In this document: one piece after another, positions 45,592-54,373 of the stretch | How positions within the stretch are numbered: position 1 is the first letter of the stretch | Layout of the letters: each line of letters starts with the position of its first letter | Source: Catenulispora sp. MAP5-51 | Lineage (GTDB): Bacteria; Actinomycetota; Actinomycetes; Streptomycetales; Catenulisporaceae | Direction of reading: 5' to 3' | DNA length: 64,000 bases | NCBI RefSeq assembly: GCF_041261205.1 | Contig: NZ_JBGCCH010000024.1 | Coordinates: 80,587-144,586, forward strand | Made by a program: the position numbers and the translations under genes | Notes under the pieces: model-generated | What the model was told of the DNA's origin: nothing | Databases searched by the model: none | The model's input: the letters and a program-made list of their open reading frames with translations, nothing else

Positions 45592-47094
45592 ATGGGGCGG
45601 ACAACGCAAACGGATCGGCGGCAGGCGCTGGCCGCGGTGCTCGCGGACGTCACCGCCGAGTGCGGGCCGGCCCTGCGGGTGCTCTCCGGCGAGGCCGAAC
45701 GCCGAGCGTATGAGACCGACGCGCTCACCGCGCACCGCGTTCTGCCCGGGTTGGTCCTGCTTCCGGCCGACCGCTCCCAGGTGGCGCCGATCGTGCGCGC
45801 GTGCGTCCGGCACGGCGTCCCGTACGTCGCCCGCGGCGCCGGCACCGGCCTGTCCGGCGGCGCGCTGCCGGCCGAATCAGGCGTCGTCATCGCGCTGGCG
45901 AAGCTCAACCGGATACTTGATGTTGACCCCGACCGGCGGGTCGCGATCGTGGAGCCGGGCGCGACCAACCTGTCCATCAGCGCGGCCGCCGGCCAATACG
46001 GGCTCTACTACGCCCCGGACCCCTCCTCCCAGGTGGTGTGCACGATCGGCGGCAACGTCGCGGAGAACTCCGGCGGCGCGCACTGCCTGAAGTACGGCTT
46101 CACCTCGCACCACGTGCTCGCCGTGGAGACCGTGCTCCCCGACGGCAGCGTCGCGGTGCTGGGCTCGGATGACATCGAAGCCCCTTGTTACGACGCCCCC
46201 GGCTACGACCTGCGCGGCGTGTTCGTGGGCGCCGAGGGGACGTGCGGCGTGGCCACCCGGATCGCGGTCCGGCTGCTGCGCCGGCCCGAGGTGGTCCGCA
46301 CGCTGGTCGCGGACTTCCCCGACGTGCCCTCGGCCTGCGAGACGGTCAGCGCGGTCATCGCCGCCGGCATCGTGCCGGCCGCCATCGAGATGATGGACAA
46401 CCTGGCCATCCGGGCCTGCGAGGACGCGGTGCACGCCGGCTACGACCGGGAGGCGGCGGCCTCGCTCATCATCGAGCTCGACGGCCCGGCCGAGGAGTGC
46501 GCCGAGCAGTTCGAGCATGTCAGCGCCCTGTGCTCGCGGCACGCCTGCACCCGGCTGCGGATCGCCGCGGACGACGCCGAGCGCGCCGCCATCTGGGCCG
46601 GCCGCAAGGCCGCGTTCGCCGCGATGGGCCGGCTCTCGCCGGAGTTCCTGCTGCAGGACGGCGTCGTGCCCCGCACCCGGCTGGCCGAGGCGCTGGCCGG
46701 CATCGCGGACCTGTCGGCGGCGGCGGGGTTGCGTGTTGCCAATGTCTTCCACGCCGGCGATGGAAACCTGCATCCGCTCGTTCTGTACCGGGCGGCCGAC
46801 GGCCAGGGACCGGCCGCCGAGACCCTCGCCGCGGACATCGCAGAGCTCTGTGTCGCCCTCGGCGGCTCGCTGTCCGGCGAGCACGGGATCGGCGTGGACA
46901 AGGCCTGCTCGATGCCCAAGATGTTCTCCCCCGCGGACCTGACGGCGATGGACCGTCTGCGCGCCGCGTTCGACCCGTCAGGGCTGTGCAACCCCGGAAA
47001 GGTGTTCCCGACTCCCGCGCTGTGCGGTGAGGCCAGGGCCGGGGCCTATCAGCCGCACCCGCTCGAAGAGACCGGAAAGATCCAGAGATGGTAG
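45592..47094 (+). CDS. glcD: Glycolate oxidase FAD-binding subunit
   Basis: A 500-residue flavoprotein of the FAD-linked oxidase (VAO/PCMH) family. The FAD-binding domain carries PYVARGAGTGLSGGALP and SSQVVCTIGGNVAENSGGAHCLKYG. The C-terminal cap has FHAGDGNLHPLVLY and LSGEHGIGVDK, the conserved pattern of GlcD and D-lactate dehydrogenase (cytochrome). Oxidises glycolate, or possibly D-lactate, passing electrons to GlcF. ATG 45592 is preceded by AAGGGGG; an in-frame GTG at 45526 is less likely. It overlaps glcE by seven bases. Confidence 0.9.
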   Translation: MGRTTQTDRRQALAAVLADVTAECGPALRVLSGEAERRAYETDALTAHRVLPGLVLLPADRSQVAPIVRACVRHGVPYVARGAGTGLSGGALPAESGVVIALAKLNRILDVDPDRRVAIVEPGATNLSISAAAGQYGLYYAPDPSSQVVCTIGGNVAENSGGAHCLKYGFTSHHVLAVETVLPDGSVAVLGSDDIEAPCYDAPGYDLRGVFVGAEGTCGVATRIAVRLLRRPEVVRTLVADFPDVPSACETVSAVIAAGIVPAAIEMMDNLAIRACEDAVHAGYDREAAASLIIELDGPAEECAEQFEHVSALCSRHACTRLRIAADDAERAAIWAGRKAAFAAMGRLSPEFLLQDGVVPRTRLAEALAGIADLSAAAGLRVANVFHAGDGNLHPLVLYRAADGQGPAAETLAADIAELCVALGGSLSGEHGIGVDKACSMPKMFSPADLTAMDRLRAAFDPSGLCNPGKVFPTPALCGEARAGAYQPHPLEETGKIQRW

Positions 47095-48344
47095 CCGCCT
47101 CCTCCTCCGCTTCCAACGCCGACGGCGGCTCGTCCGCGGCCCCGGGCACGTCGGCCGACGGCGCCGCCGCCGCGCCCGAACCGCCGACGGGCCCGCGCTC
47201 GATCACCCCGACGACGCTGAAGGACCTGCGCGACGCCGTCTCCACGGTCGGCGCGGTCCTGATACGGGGTACCGGGACGGCCACCACCTGGGGCGCCCCG
47301 GTGCGCGACGCGCGCACCACGGTGTCGCTGGCCGGCATGGACCGCGTCCTGGACCACCGCCCGGCCGACATGACGGTGCACGTCCAGGGCGGGATCCGGC
47401 TGGACGTGCTGCAGGCCGAGCTGGCCGCGCGCGGCCAGTGGCTGCCGTACGACCCGGCGCGCTCGGAGGCCACCATCGGCGGCCTGCTGGCCACGGGCGA
47501 CGCCGGCCCGCGCCGGCTGGCCTACGGCTCGCTGCGCGAGCTGGTGATCGGCGCGACGATGGTCTTCCCGGACGGCGCGATCGCCAAGAGCGGCGGGCAC
47601 GTCATCAAGAACGTGGCCGGCTACGACCTGGCGAAGCTGTGCCACGGCTCGCTGGGCACCCTCGGCGTCGTGGCCGAACTCGTCCTGCGCGTCCATCCGC
47701 TGCCGCAGACCTCCCGCACCGTCATGGTGCGCGACGTGAACACCGCCCTGGCCCAGAAGCTCACCTGGGCCCTGAACCGCTCGGCGATCGAGCCGACGGC
47801 CGTGGAGTGGTGCGAACCCGAGCAGGTCCTGGCGGTCCGCTTCGACGGAACCGCCGACGGCGCCGCCGCGCGCGCCGCGGCGGCCCGCTCGATGCTCACC
47901 GGCAGCCTGGCCGAACTCGACGCCGGCGAGGCGCACAGCTTCTGGGAATCGCACGCGGCACGGGTCGTCGCAGAACCCGGAGACACCGTCCTGCGAGCCG
48001 CCACCCGCCCGGGCATCGACCCCGGCCTGGTCGGCTCCCTGTCAGCATTCGCGGACGGCGCGGGCGTCAAGGCACTGCTCACCTGCAGCCCGGCCACCGG
48101 CGCCTACACGGTCCGCATCACCGGCGCCGACGCCAAGGCCCACGCCGAGCTGGTGAAGAACTGGCGCACCTCGGTCGAGGCCGTCGGCGGCTTCGTGATG
48201 CTGCGCCGCCGCCGCCCCGGCGTCGACGCGATGGTGGAGTCCTGGGGCCGCGCACCGGGCAGCGTCGAGGTGATGCGGCGGGTGAAGGGGAACTTCGACC
48301 CGGAGAACCGGTTCGCCCCGGGCCGTTTCGCGCCCTGGTTCTGA
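47088..48344 (+). CDS. glcE: Glycolate oxidase FAD-binding subunit E
   Basis: A 418-residue second FAD-linked oxidase subunit. FAD-domain signatures include VLIRGTGTATTWGAP, RSEATIGGLLATGDAGPRRLAYGSLRELVIGATMV and KNVAGYDLAKLCHGSLGTLGVV. The first 40 residues are Ala/Ser-rich and not conserved. It starts within the last codons of glcD, so co-translated. With GlcD and GlcF it forms the glycolate oxidase complex. Short direct repeats GGTTCTGAGA follow the stop (48338-48385). Confidence 0.88.
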   Translation: MVAASSSASNADGGSSAAPGTSADGAAAAPEPPTGPRSITPTTLKDLRDAVSTVGAVLIRGTGTATTWGAPVRDARTTVSLAGMDRVLDHRPADMTVHVQGGIRLDVLQAELAARGQWLPYDPARSEATIGGLLATGDAGPRRLAYGSLRELVIGATMVFPDGAIAKSGGHVIKNVAGYDLAKLCHGSLGTLGVVAELVLRVHPLPQTSRTVMVRDVNTALAQKLTWALNRSAIEPTAVEWCEPEQVLAVRFDGTADGAAARAAAARSMLTGSLAELDAGEAHSFWESHAARVVAEPGDTVLRAATRPGIDPGLVGSLSAFADGAGVKALLTCSPATGAYTVRITGADAKAHAELVKNWRTSVEAVGGFVMLRRRRPGVDAMVESWGRAPGSVEVMRRVKGNFDPENRFAPGRFAPWF

Positions 48345-48410
48345 GAGTTCTGAGAATTCCGGTTCTGAGAGCTCCGAGAGTTCCGACCGGTCACCGCGCC
48401 GCGTCCGGCG

Positions 48411-48881
48411 TCAGGAGATCGGCAGCCCCTCGGTCTGGTTCTCGCTCTCGCGCGCCGGTTCCTGCTCGTCGGCCGGCGTCTCGGTCCAGCCGAACGCCAG
48501 GGAGGCGCCGGTCATGGACAGCAGCATGCCGATCAGGAAGCCGCCGAGGTTGCTGGTCATCCAGCTGGCGATGGCGAACAGCAGTGAGAGGACCGAGTAG
48601 AAGGTGCGGTGCATCGGGTCGAAGATCAGGCTCAGTCCGAGGACGACCAGCAGGACCGGGACCGCGTAGCCGGCCATGCCGTACAGGCCCATGTGGATGC
48701 TGACCTTCATGGCCGTGTGGTAGAGCGAGAGCATCTCGCCGCCGCCGAGGGCCACCAGCAGGCCGCCCCAGAAGGGCCGGGTGCGGCGCCAGTGCCGGAA
48801 GGCACGGCGCGCCCCGCCGTCCTCCTCGGGGGCCGGGGCCTCCGGGAGGAGGAGGGGCGCGCCTTCTTCGTGCTCTGTCAC
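48411..48881 (-). CDS. DUF6114 membrane protein
   Basis: A 156-residue protein with a charged N-terminus and four hydrophobic segments (about residues 37-55, 62-85, 92-110, 112-130). The pattern RTRPFWGGLLVALGGGEMLSLYH is that of DUF6114 proteins, which in actinobacteria sit beside DUF6230 proteins, as here three bases downstream. Likely a membrane partner of the secreted DUF6230 protein. Function unknown. Confidence 0.85.
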   Translation of the reverse strand: MTEHEEGAPLLLPEAPAPEEDGGARRAFRHWRRTRPFWGGLLVALGGGEMLSLYHTAMKVSIHMGLYGMAGYAVPVLLVVLGLSLIFDPMHRTFYSVLSLLFAIASWMTSNLGGFLIGMLLSMTGASLAFGWTETPADEQEPARESENQTEGLPIS

Positions 48882-48884
48882 CGT

Positions 48885-49490
48885 TCAGCAGCCCTTGCTC
48901 TGGAAGGTCATGCTGAGGTTCGGCAGCGAGAACGTCGAAGCCGTGGACGCGTAGTTGTCCTGACGGACGTCCGTGATGTCCACGGTGTCGGCCTGCTGCG
49001 CGAAGGTGTACGCGTGGCCTTCGATGCTGGGCACCTCGGTCAGGTTGCTGGCGTCCCGGCCGATCTGGATGTTGGTGAACGTGGCGTTGCCGCTCAGGTC
49101 CGTGCCGTCCAGCACCAGGTTGGTCGCGTGCACCGGCGTGGATCCGGTGCCGGCGCGGATCACCAGGTTGACGCCGACCAGGTTCACGCTCTGGCACAGG
49201 TTGTAGACCTTGGCATCGCCGATCACCGAGGTCATCACCACGGCCTGGCCGTTGGAGCTCTTCAGCCAGGGGTTGCCGGGCAGCGCGGAGTCCAGGTTGC
49301 CGTACTGCTGGAAGTTCGACCCGGTCAGGTGGTCCGCGGTCACCACGAAGGGCATCCCGGAGATCGCGAACTGCACACCCAGGGCGCCCTGTGCGGTGAG
49401 CACCACGAGCGCACCGGTGGCGGCCATCGCGGCCATCCCCGGTATCGCGGCGCGGCGGTAACGGACTTTGCCTTCGCGTTTCGTCGCCAT
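48885..49490 (-). CDS. DUF6230 secreted protein
   Basis: A 201-residue exported protein. The N-terminal Arg/Lys region and hydrophobic stretch (AIPGMAAMAATGALVVLTAQGALG, in two parts) form a signal or anchor. The body, with two cysteines (NLCQSV and the C-terminal KGC) and beta-rich sequence, matches DUF6230, sometimes annotated as cholesterol esterase in databases without evidence. AAAGGAG precedes ATG 49490. It is probably co-transcribed with the DUF6114 gene; the TetR gene lies upstream. Confidence 0.85.
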   Translation of the reverse strand: MATKREGKVRYRRAAIPGMAAMAATGALVVLTAQGALGVQFAISGMPFVVTADHLTGSNFQQYGNLDSALPGNPWLKSSNGQAVVMTSVIGDAKVYNLCQSVNLVGVNLVIRAGTGSTPVHATNLVLDGTDLSGNATFTNIQIGRDASNLTEVPSIEGHAYTFAQQADTVDITDVRQDNYASTASTFSLPNLSMTFQSKGC

Positions 49491-49588
49491 TCGGCTCCTT
49501 TCCGTTCCTGTCACCAGGCGCAAATGGTGCCGGCGCGAACGCCTGGACGAGAAGTGAACCAGCACCGGCACGGCTGGAATGTGACATG

Positions 49589-49607
49589 AGTCACCCACGA
49601 GGTGACT
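49589..49607. promoter_or_regulatory. Palindrome in the DUF6230 promoter region
   Basis: AGTCACC-N5-GGTGACT, perfect seven-base arms, about 100 bases before the DUF6230 start. Could be the site of the upstream TetR regulator. Confidence 0.5.
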
Positions 49608-49660
49608 GACGGGTAACATACTCTCAGGGTTTTGAATCGGTCAACCGTTCGGGCCCTGAT

Positions 49661-50485
49661 TCACTCGTCGCCGACACCGGGCTCGGCCTGCGCCGGGGCG
49701 CACGGCGCCACCGATCGGGGATGGTCGGCCGAGGCGGCGAAGGAGGCCTTCGCGGCGATCTCGGGGCCGGCGAAGGGCGCCACGACGAAATACACCAGAG
49801 CGGGCAACAGGGCCGGAAGCTCCGCCGAGCGGCCCTCGGCGATGTACCGGTAGAGCGTGCCGTAGGCGCCGGCCACGACGGAGTTCACCACCTCGCCGCG
49901 GTCCACGCCCTCCGGCGTGGCCGGGGCCAGGGCGAAGAAGGCCTCGAAGGCGTGCAGCTGCTCCGAGCGCGCCCGGCGCCCCTCGGGCCCGACCGCGTCG
50001 ATCTCCACGATCGCCGCCGTGGCGAAGGCCGGCACGCTGGCCAGCACGTCCAGCAGCACGGCCAGCACCGCGCAGGTGGCCCTGGTCCAGGTCTCGATGT
50101 CCGCCGGGGACTGCGGCAGCGGGCACAGCCCGTCGCCCTCGCCGGCCTCGCTCTCGTCGGTCTGCTCCAGGAAAGCGTGCCGCAGCATCGCGAACAGCAC
50201 ATCGGTGCCGTGTCGGTAGGCGGCCAGAAACGCGCCCTGTTTGCTCTCGAAGTGCTCGTAGAACGCCGGCCTGGTCACGCCGGAGACCCGGCAGATGTCG
50301 CTGACCGAGGCGTTGGCGTAGCCGCGTTCGGCGACCGTGCGCACCAGGCCGTCGTACAGCCGGTCGCGCTGGGTGGCCGCCACCTGCTCGCGCGGCACCC
50401 GGCTGGGGCCGCGCTTGATCGCCCGCTGCGGATCACGCGGGGAGCGCGCGCCGGGCAGCGGCGCCAGAACGGGTGAAACAGGCAT
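49661..50485 (-). CDS. TetR family transcriptional regulator
   Basis: A 274-residue regulator with a TetR helix-turn-helix at about residues 42-88 (RDRLYDGLVRTVAERGYANASVSDICRVSGVTRPAFYEHFESKQGAFLAAY) after a 35-residue Arg/Pro-rich extension. The C-terminal domain is ligand-binding and helical. It is upstream of the DUF6230/DUF6114 genes on the same strand and divergent from three secreted protein genes, so it probably controls both sides. A palindrome lies in the divergent region. Confidence 0.9.
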   Translation of the reverse strand: MPVSPVLAPLPGARSPRDPQRAIKRGPSRVPREQVAATQRDRLYDGLVRTVAERGYANASVSDICRVSGVTRPAFYEHFESKQGAFLAAYRHGTDVLFAMLRHAFLEQTDESEAGEGDGLCPLPQSPADIETWTRATCAVLAVLLDVLASVPAFATAAIVEIDAVGPEGRRARSEQLHAFEAFFALAPATPEGVDRGEVVNSVVAGAYGTLYRYIAEGRSAELPALLPALVYFVVAPFAGPEIAAKASFAASADHPRSVAPCAPAQAEPGVGDE

Positions 50486-50545
50486 CTTCTCCCCTGGGGA
50501 CTTGACTGGCGAACCTCACGGAGTTACAAACTCCACGGGTTTTGT

Positions 50546-50557
50546 TACCGGCCGGTA
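50546..50557. promoter_or_regulatory. Palindrome upstream of the TetR gene
   Basis: TACCGGCCGGTA, a perfect 12-base palindrome in the 206-base divergent promoter between the TetR gene and the secreted protein gene. It follows the same TTACCG-N2-CGGTA pattern as the site before the lipase gene at 3303. Confidence 0.55.
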
Positions 50558-50691
50558 TCAGAGCGTGATCTGCATCGGATCATCGAGAACCCGTGCACGA
50601 ACGAGTTCTTCGAACTTTTCTGTCTCCACCGGCGTCACCGTCGACGCAGTCCCCGCTCATCTGACATCCCCGCTGACGAGGGAGCGTGAAC

Positions 50692-51624
50692 ATGGCTGTC
50701 CCAGGCCTGTTCCACCGGTTCAGAAAACGTACACTCACCGCGGTCGTGGGCACATTGGCCCTGGTCGCGACAGTCGCCTCGCCGTCCGCGGCGGCGAGCG
50801 GGCAACCAACGGGTCCGTATACGGGCATGGGCACGTGCCCCACTTCCAGCACGCAGATGCAGGACCCGAACCAGGCCGTCGTGGGCTGCACGGTGGCCAC
50901 GATAGGCGGCGGCGGGTTCACCGTGGGTTCCACCCAGGTGAACTTCAGCTCACCCATGACCGTCTCCTTCGGGGTCACCTGGGCCAAGGGCGGCCCGACG
51001 GTCACCTTCCCGGACAAGAGCACCGCCGAGCTGTTCTCCACCGTCAGTCCGACCGACGGCAAGGAGTTGCAGTCCAGCCCGCTGGACGTGCCGATCCCGG
51101 GCCTGTCCAACTTCTGGCCCGGCGTCACCAGCGCGATCGTGCTGATCGAGCCGGCCGGCCCGATCACGAACTTCGCGCCGCTGTCGGCCGGGGAGAACTA
51201 TCCCATCTTCCAGCTGCCGATCAAGCTGCACCTGCTCAACGCGTTCCTCGGCCTGAGCTGCTACATCGGCTCCGACAGCGCGCCGATCGTGCTGAGCCCG
51301 ACGGCCGGGACCACGAGCCCGCCGCCGCCGAACCAGCCGGTCAAGGGCAGCACCGGGACGATCTCGATCGGCCGGGACCCCAACGGTTTCGGGGACACGG
51401 TCGTCGGCTTCGCCAACGCCACGCTGAACGACAACGCGCTGCCGGTTCCCGGCGCCAACGGCTGCGGCCTGTTCGGCAGCGCCAACTGGATAGTGAACCT
51501 GCTGTTCGGCCTGCCCTCGGCGGCCGGGCACAACGCGATCACGCTGTCCTCGGTCACCACCGACCTCGCGGTCGACTCCAGTGACAGCGATCTGATCAAC
51601 GCCATCAACGCCACACGAAAGTGA
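50692..51624 (+). CDS. Secreted protein, function unknown
   Basis: A 310-residue exported protein with a signal peptide ending near residue 35 (ASPSAAAS). The mature part is beta-rich with four cysteines (GTCPTS, VGCTVA, LSCYIG, NGCGLF). It ends with a short repeat INAINATRK. GAGGGAG precedes ATG 50692. I do not recognise a named family with certainty. It is followed after seven bases by two tandem paralogous secreted proteins and is divergent from the TetR gene. Confidence 0.75.
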   Translation: MAVPGLFHRFRKRTLTAVVGTLALVATVASPSAAASGQPTGPYTGMGTCPTSSTQMQDPNQAVVGCTVATIGGGGFTVGSTQVNFSSPMTVSFGVTWAKGGPTVTFPDKSTAELFSTVSPTDGKELQSSPLDVPIPGLSNFWPGVTSAIVLIEPAGPITNFAPLSAGENYPIFQLPIKLHLLNAFLGLSCYIGSDSAPIVLSPTAGTTSPPPPNQPVKGSTGTISIGRDPNGFGDTVVGFANATLNDNALPVPGANGCGLFGSANWIVNLLFGLPSAAGHNAITLSSVTTDLAVDSSDSDLINAINATRK

Positions 51625-51631
51625 GTCCGTC

Positions 51632-52279
51632 GTGCGAACCCGTACCCTCGCCCTGACCGCTGCGGCCGCCCTCGGCCTCGTCCTGGGCGCGGCCGGCCAG
51701 GCCGGAGCATCCACCGGCGGCGTGCTGACCGTCGGCAGCGCCGGCGGCACCGACGTGAACGTCGGCGACACTCTCAGCGGCGCCATCAACAGCGACTTCG
51801 TGTTCACCACCAGCAGCGGCACCATCGACTGCAGCACCGGCCAGTTCACCGCCGGGGTCACCGCGAACCCGGCCGTCGGCGGGAACGCCACCGAGTCCAT
51901 CAGCCAGCTGCACGCCGACCCGGCGAACTGCACCACCACGGTCAGCGGCACGATCGGCGTGGTGAGCGTGGAGATCAACGGCGCGGCCACCGGCACCGTC
52001 GTGGGCGGCGCCGGCCCGACGCTGAAGGTCACCGGCCTGGACGAGCAGGTCACCCTGTCCTCGTTCCTGGGGAACGTCACGTGCGACTACGGGACCACGG
52101 GCTCGGTCACCGAGATCGACGGCAGCCTGTCGAACACCACCAACGCGATCTCCTTCGCCACCCAGAACGTCAACCTGATCAGCGGCTCCGGGCTGTGCCC
52201 GAGCAGCGGCACGTTCCAGGGCGGCGTGGGTCCGGTACTGGACACCACGCAGAGCAGCCAGGCGACCTTCGTCAACTGA
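51632..52279 (+). CDS. Secreted protein, first of a tandem pair
   Basis: A 215-residue exported protein. Signal peptide MRTRTLALTAAAALGLVLG to about residue 27. The mature part is beta-rich, with cysteines in TIDCST, ANCTTT, NVTCDYG and GLCPSS, suggesting two disulfides. It is nearly the same as the next gene over its whole length. GTG start. Neighbours suggest a secreted or cell-wall-associated group controlled by the TetR protein. No family recognised. Confidence 0.75.
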   Translation: MRTRTLALTAAAALGLVLGAAGQAGASTGGVLTVGSAGGTDVNVGDTLSGAINSDFVFTTSSGTIDCSTGQFTAGVTANPAVGGNATESISQLHADPANCTTTVSGTIGVVSVEINGAATGTVVGGAGPTLKVTGLDEQVTLSSFLGNVTCDYGTTGSVTEIDGSLSNTTNAISFATQNVNLISGSGLCPSSGTFQGGVGPVLDTTQSSQATFVN

Positions 52280-52363
52280 CCAGCCCTGCCATCGACACCA
52301 TCGCCGCCATCACCGGCATCACCACCATCAACGCCATCACCGCCACGAGAAAGTGAGTCCCTC
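52280..52363 (+). repeat. Duplication remnant of the upstream gene's 3' end
   Basis: The 84 bases between the tandem genes contain a copy of the last codons of the gene ending at 51624: the DNA at about 52327-52356 codes for INAITATRK followed by TGA, against INAINATRK and TGA there. Short ATC-AAC/ACC-GCC triplet repeats extend it. It marks the left boundary of the duplicated unit and is not translated on its own. Confidence 0.8.
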
Positions 52364-53014
52364 ATGCGAACCCGTACTCTCGCCCTGACCGCCGTGGCCA
52401 CCGTCGGCCTCGTGCTCGGCGCGGCCGGCCAGGCCGGCGCCGCCACCGGCGGCGTGCTGACCGTCGGCAGCGCCGGCGGCACCAACGTGAACGTCAACGA
52501 CATCGTCAAGGGCGCGATCAACAGCGACTTCGTCTTCACCACCAGCAGCGGCGTCATCGACTGCAGCACCGGCCAGTTCACCGCCAAGGTCACCGCCAAC
52601 CCGAACAAGGGCACCGGCAACGCGGTGGAGTCCATCACCCAGCTGCACGCCGACCCCGCGAACTGCACCACCACGGTCGTCGGCACGTTCAGCGTGGTGA
52701 GCGTGGAGATCAACGGCCCGGCCACCGGCAACGTGGTGGACGGCACCAGCCCGAAGCTGAAGGTCACCAGCCTGGACGAGCAGGTCACACTGGCCTCGTT
52801 CCTGGGCAACGTCACCTGTGACTACGGGACCACCGGCTCGGTCACCGAGATCGACGGCAGCCTGTCCAACACCACCAACGCGATCAGCTTCGCCACCCAG
52901 AACGTCAACCTGATCAGCGGCTCCGGGCTGTGCCCGAGCAGCGGCACGTTCAAGGGCGGCGTGGGTCCGGTGCTGGACACCACGCAGAGCAGCAAGAAGG
53001 TCTTCGTGAACTAA
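52364..53014 (+). CDS. Secreted protein, second of a tandem pair
   Basis: A 216-residue paralogue of the preceding gene, with the same signal peptide, cysteine positions and length; differences are mostly substitutions (for example TVATVGL for TAAAALGL). The last third is almost identical, indicating recent duplication or gene conversion. ATG start after AAAGTGAGTCC-like leader shared with the first copy. A terminator follows at 53072. Confidence 0.75.
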   Translation: MRTRTLALTAVATVGLVLGAAGQAGAATGGVLTVGSAGGTNVNVNDIVKGAINSDFVFTTSSGVIDCSTGQFTAKVTANPNKGTGNAVESITQLHADPANCTTTVVGTFSVVSVEINGPATGNVVDGTSPKLKVTSLDEQVTLASFLGNVTCDYGTTGSVTEIDGSLSNTTNAISFATQNVNLISGSGLCPSSGTFKGGVGPVLDTTQSSKKVFVN

Positions 53015-53071
53015 CCGTGACCACTGAACGTGACGAACGGGCGGTAGACCCAATACGCTGAACTGCCCCAC

Positions 53072-53125
53072 AAGCGGAGGGGCCCGGTCGGGCTCCGGGC
53101 TCCTCCGCTTCTTTGCTTCTTCTGT
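53072..53125 (+). terminator. Rho-independent terminator of the secreted protein operon
   Basis: A 16-base-pair stem (53072-53087 with 53095-53110, one mismatch), followed by a T-rich stretch CTTTGCTTCTTCTGT. Confidence 0.85.
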
Positions 53126-53165
53126 GTGACGCCTAGCGGGTTCTTTTGTGTGACGCCTAGCGGGT
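53120..53165. repeat. Direct repeat at the phosphotransferase 3' end
   Basis: Two copies of TGTGTGACGCCTAGCGGGT, the second containing the stop codon of the phosphotransferase gene. The duplicate copies the gene's last bases beyond its end. Confidence 0.75.
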
Positions 53166-54266
53166 CCGGTCCAGATAGCGACGGCCGGCCTCGACCAGAG
53201 CCGGCACCGCCGCCCCGGCGCGCTCGAAGCCCTCGCCGAGGGTCAGGCCGCGCTCGTGGCGGTAGTGGATGCCCTCCAGGATCACCGCGAGCTTGTAGTG
53301 GCTGAAGGCGATGTACCAGTCGAGGTCGTCGACGATCAGCCCGGTCGCGCCCTGATAGCGGTCGACGATCTCGCGGCTGCTGGGAAAGCCCTCGTGGTTG
53401 GTCAGGCCGCCGCCGGCCGCGGCGAGGATGTCCTTCGAGGGGTGGCCGGGTTCCTCCCAGTAGGTGAGCAACAGGCCCAGATCCGCCAGGGGATCGCCCA
53501 GCGTGGACATCTCCCAGTCGAAGACCGCGGCCACCGAGGCCGGTTCGCCGGCCGGTCCCGCACCGGCCTGCCCTTCGCCAAGCGGCCCTTCACCGGCCGC
53601 CGGCAGCCGCATCATCACGTTGTCCAGCCGGTAGTCGCCGTGCAGGATCGTCGAACGCTGAGTCACCGGCACCGCCGCGCGCAGGCCGTCGCCGAGCTCG
53701 AACAGACCCCTGATCTCACGGCTCTGTGACGCCGCGTACTGCCGGTCCCAGCGGTCCAGCTGCCGGTGGAGATACCCCTCCGGCCTCCCGAAATCGGCCA
53801 GCCCCACCTTCTCGGGATCCACGCTGTGCAGCGCGGCGAGCACGTCGACCAGACTCTCCCCCACCGACCGCCGCTGCGCCACGGTCAGCGCCGCGCACTG
53901 GGCCCGCGTCCGCAGCACCTCGCCCTGGACCTTCTCCATGAGGTAGAACGGCGCGCCGATCACGTCCGGGTCCTCGCACAGCACGTACGCCCGCGCCACC
54001 GGCACGGTCCCGCGCAGCGCGGAGATCACGCGGTATTCGCGGCGCATGTCGTGCGCCGTGGGCAGCACATGCCCCAGCGGCGGCCGGCGCAGGACCCAGG
54101 TCCGGCCGCCGGCGTCCCGGAGCTCGTAGGTGAGATTGGAAAGACCGCCGGCGATCAGCTCGGCGGTCAGCGGGGGCTCGGCCCCCACGTGCGGGACGGC
54201 GGCCAGGAAGTCGGCGACGGCGGCCGGGTCGAGCCCGGCCGAAGCGGGCGCGGCGGGGTCTGTCAC
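53157..54266 (-). CDS. APH-type phosphotransferase family protein
   Basis: A 369-residue kinase-like protein. The phosphate-binding region GGLSNLTYEL with catalytic-type motif HGDYRLDNVM and metal-binding FDWEMSTLGD are present, as in the ACAD10/11-like group often linked to acyl-CoA metabolism. A 20-residue Gly/Ala insert (EGPLGEGQAGAGPAGEP) lies between them. Substrate unknown; a hydroxyacyl-CoA role is known for relatives. GTG start with no spaced ribosome site, so it may be translated from a leaderless mRNA. Divergent from an SDR gene. Confidence 0.85.
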   Translation of the reverse strand: MTDPAAPASAGLDPAAVADFLAAVPHVGAEPPLTAELIAGGLSNLTYELRDAGGRTWVLRRPPLGHVLPTAHDMRREYRVISALRGTVPVARAYVLCEDPDVIGAPFYLMEKVQGEVLRTRAQCAALTVAQRRSVGESLVDVLAALHSVDPEKVGLADFGRPEGYLHRQLDRWDRQYAASQSREIRGLFELGDGLRAAVPVTQRSTILHGDYRLDNVMMRLPAAGEGPLGEGQAGAGPAGEPASVAAVFDWEMSTLGDPLADLGLLLTYWEEPGHPSKDILAAAGGGLTNHEGFPSSREIVDRYQGATGLIVDDLDWYIAFSHYKLAVILEGIHYRHERGLTLGEGFERAGAAVPALVEAGRRYLDRTR

Positions 54267-54373
54267 CCTTTGAAAGGTATGGCCTATCGTTCGGTCGCGA
54301 AAGAGCGAGGTCTTTCGAGATGTCGCAAGATTCTCGAGATGTCGCAGGACTGCGGCAGGTGAGGAGCACCGGC

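Noticed and set aside
52081..52356. Open frame ending in INAITATRK between the tandem secreted proteins
   Set aside because: It overlaps the first secreted gene in another frame; only its end, a copy of the upstream gene tail, is meaningful.
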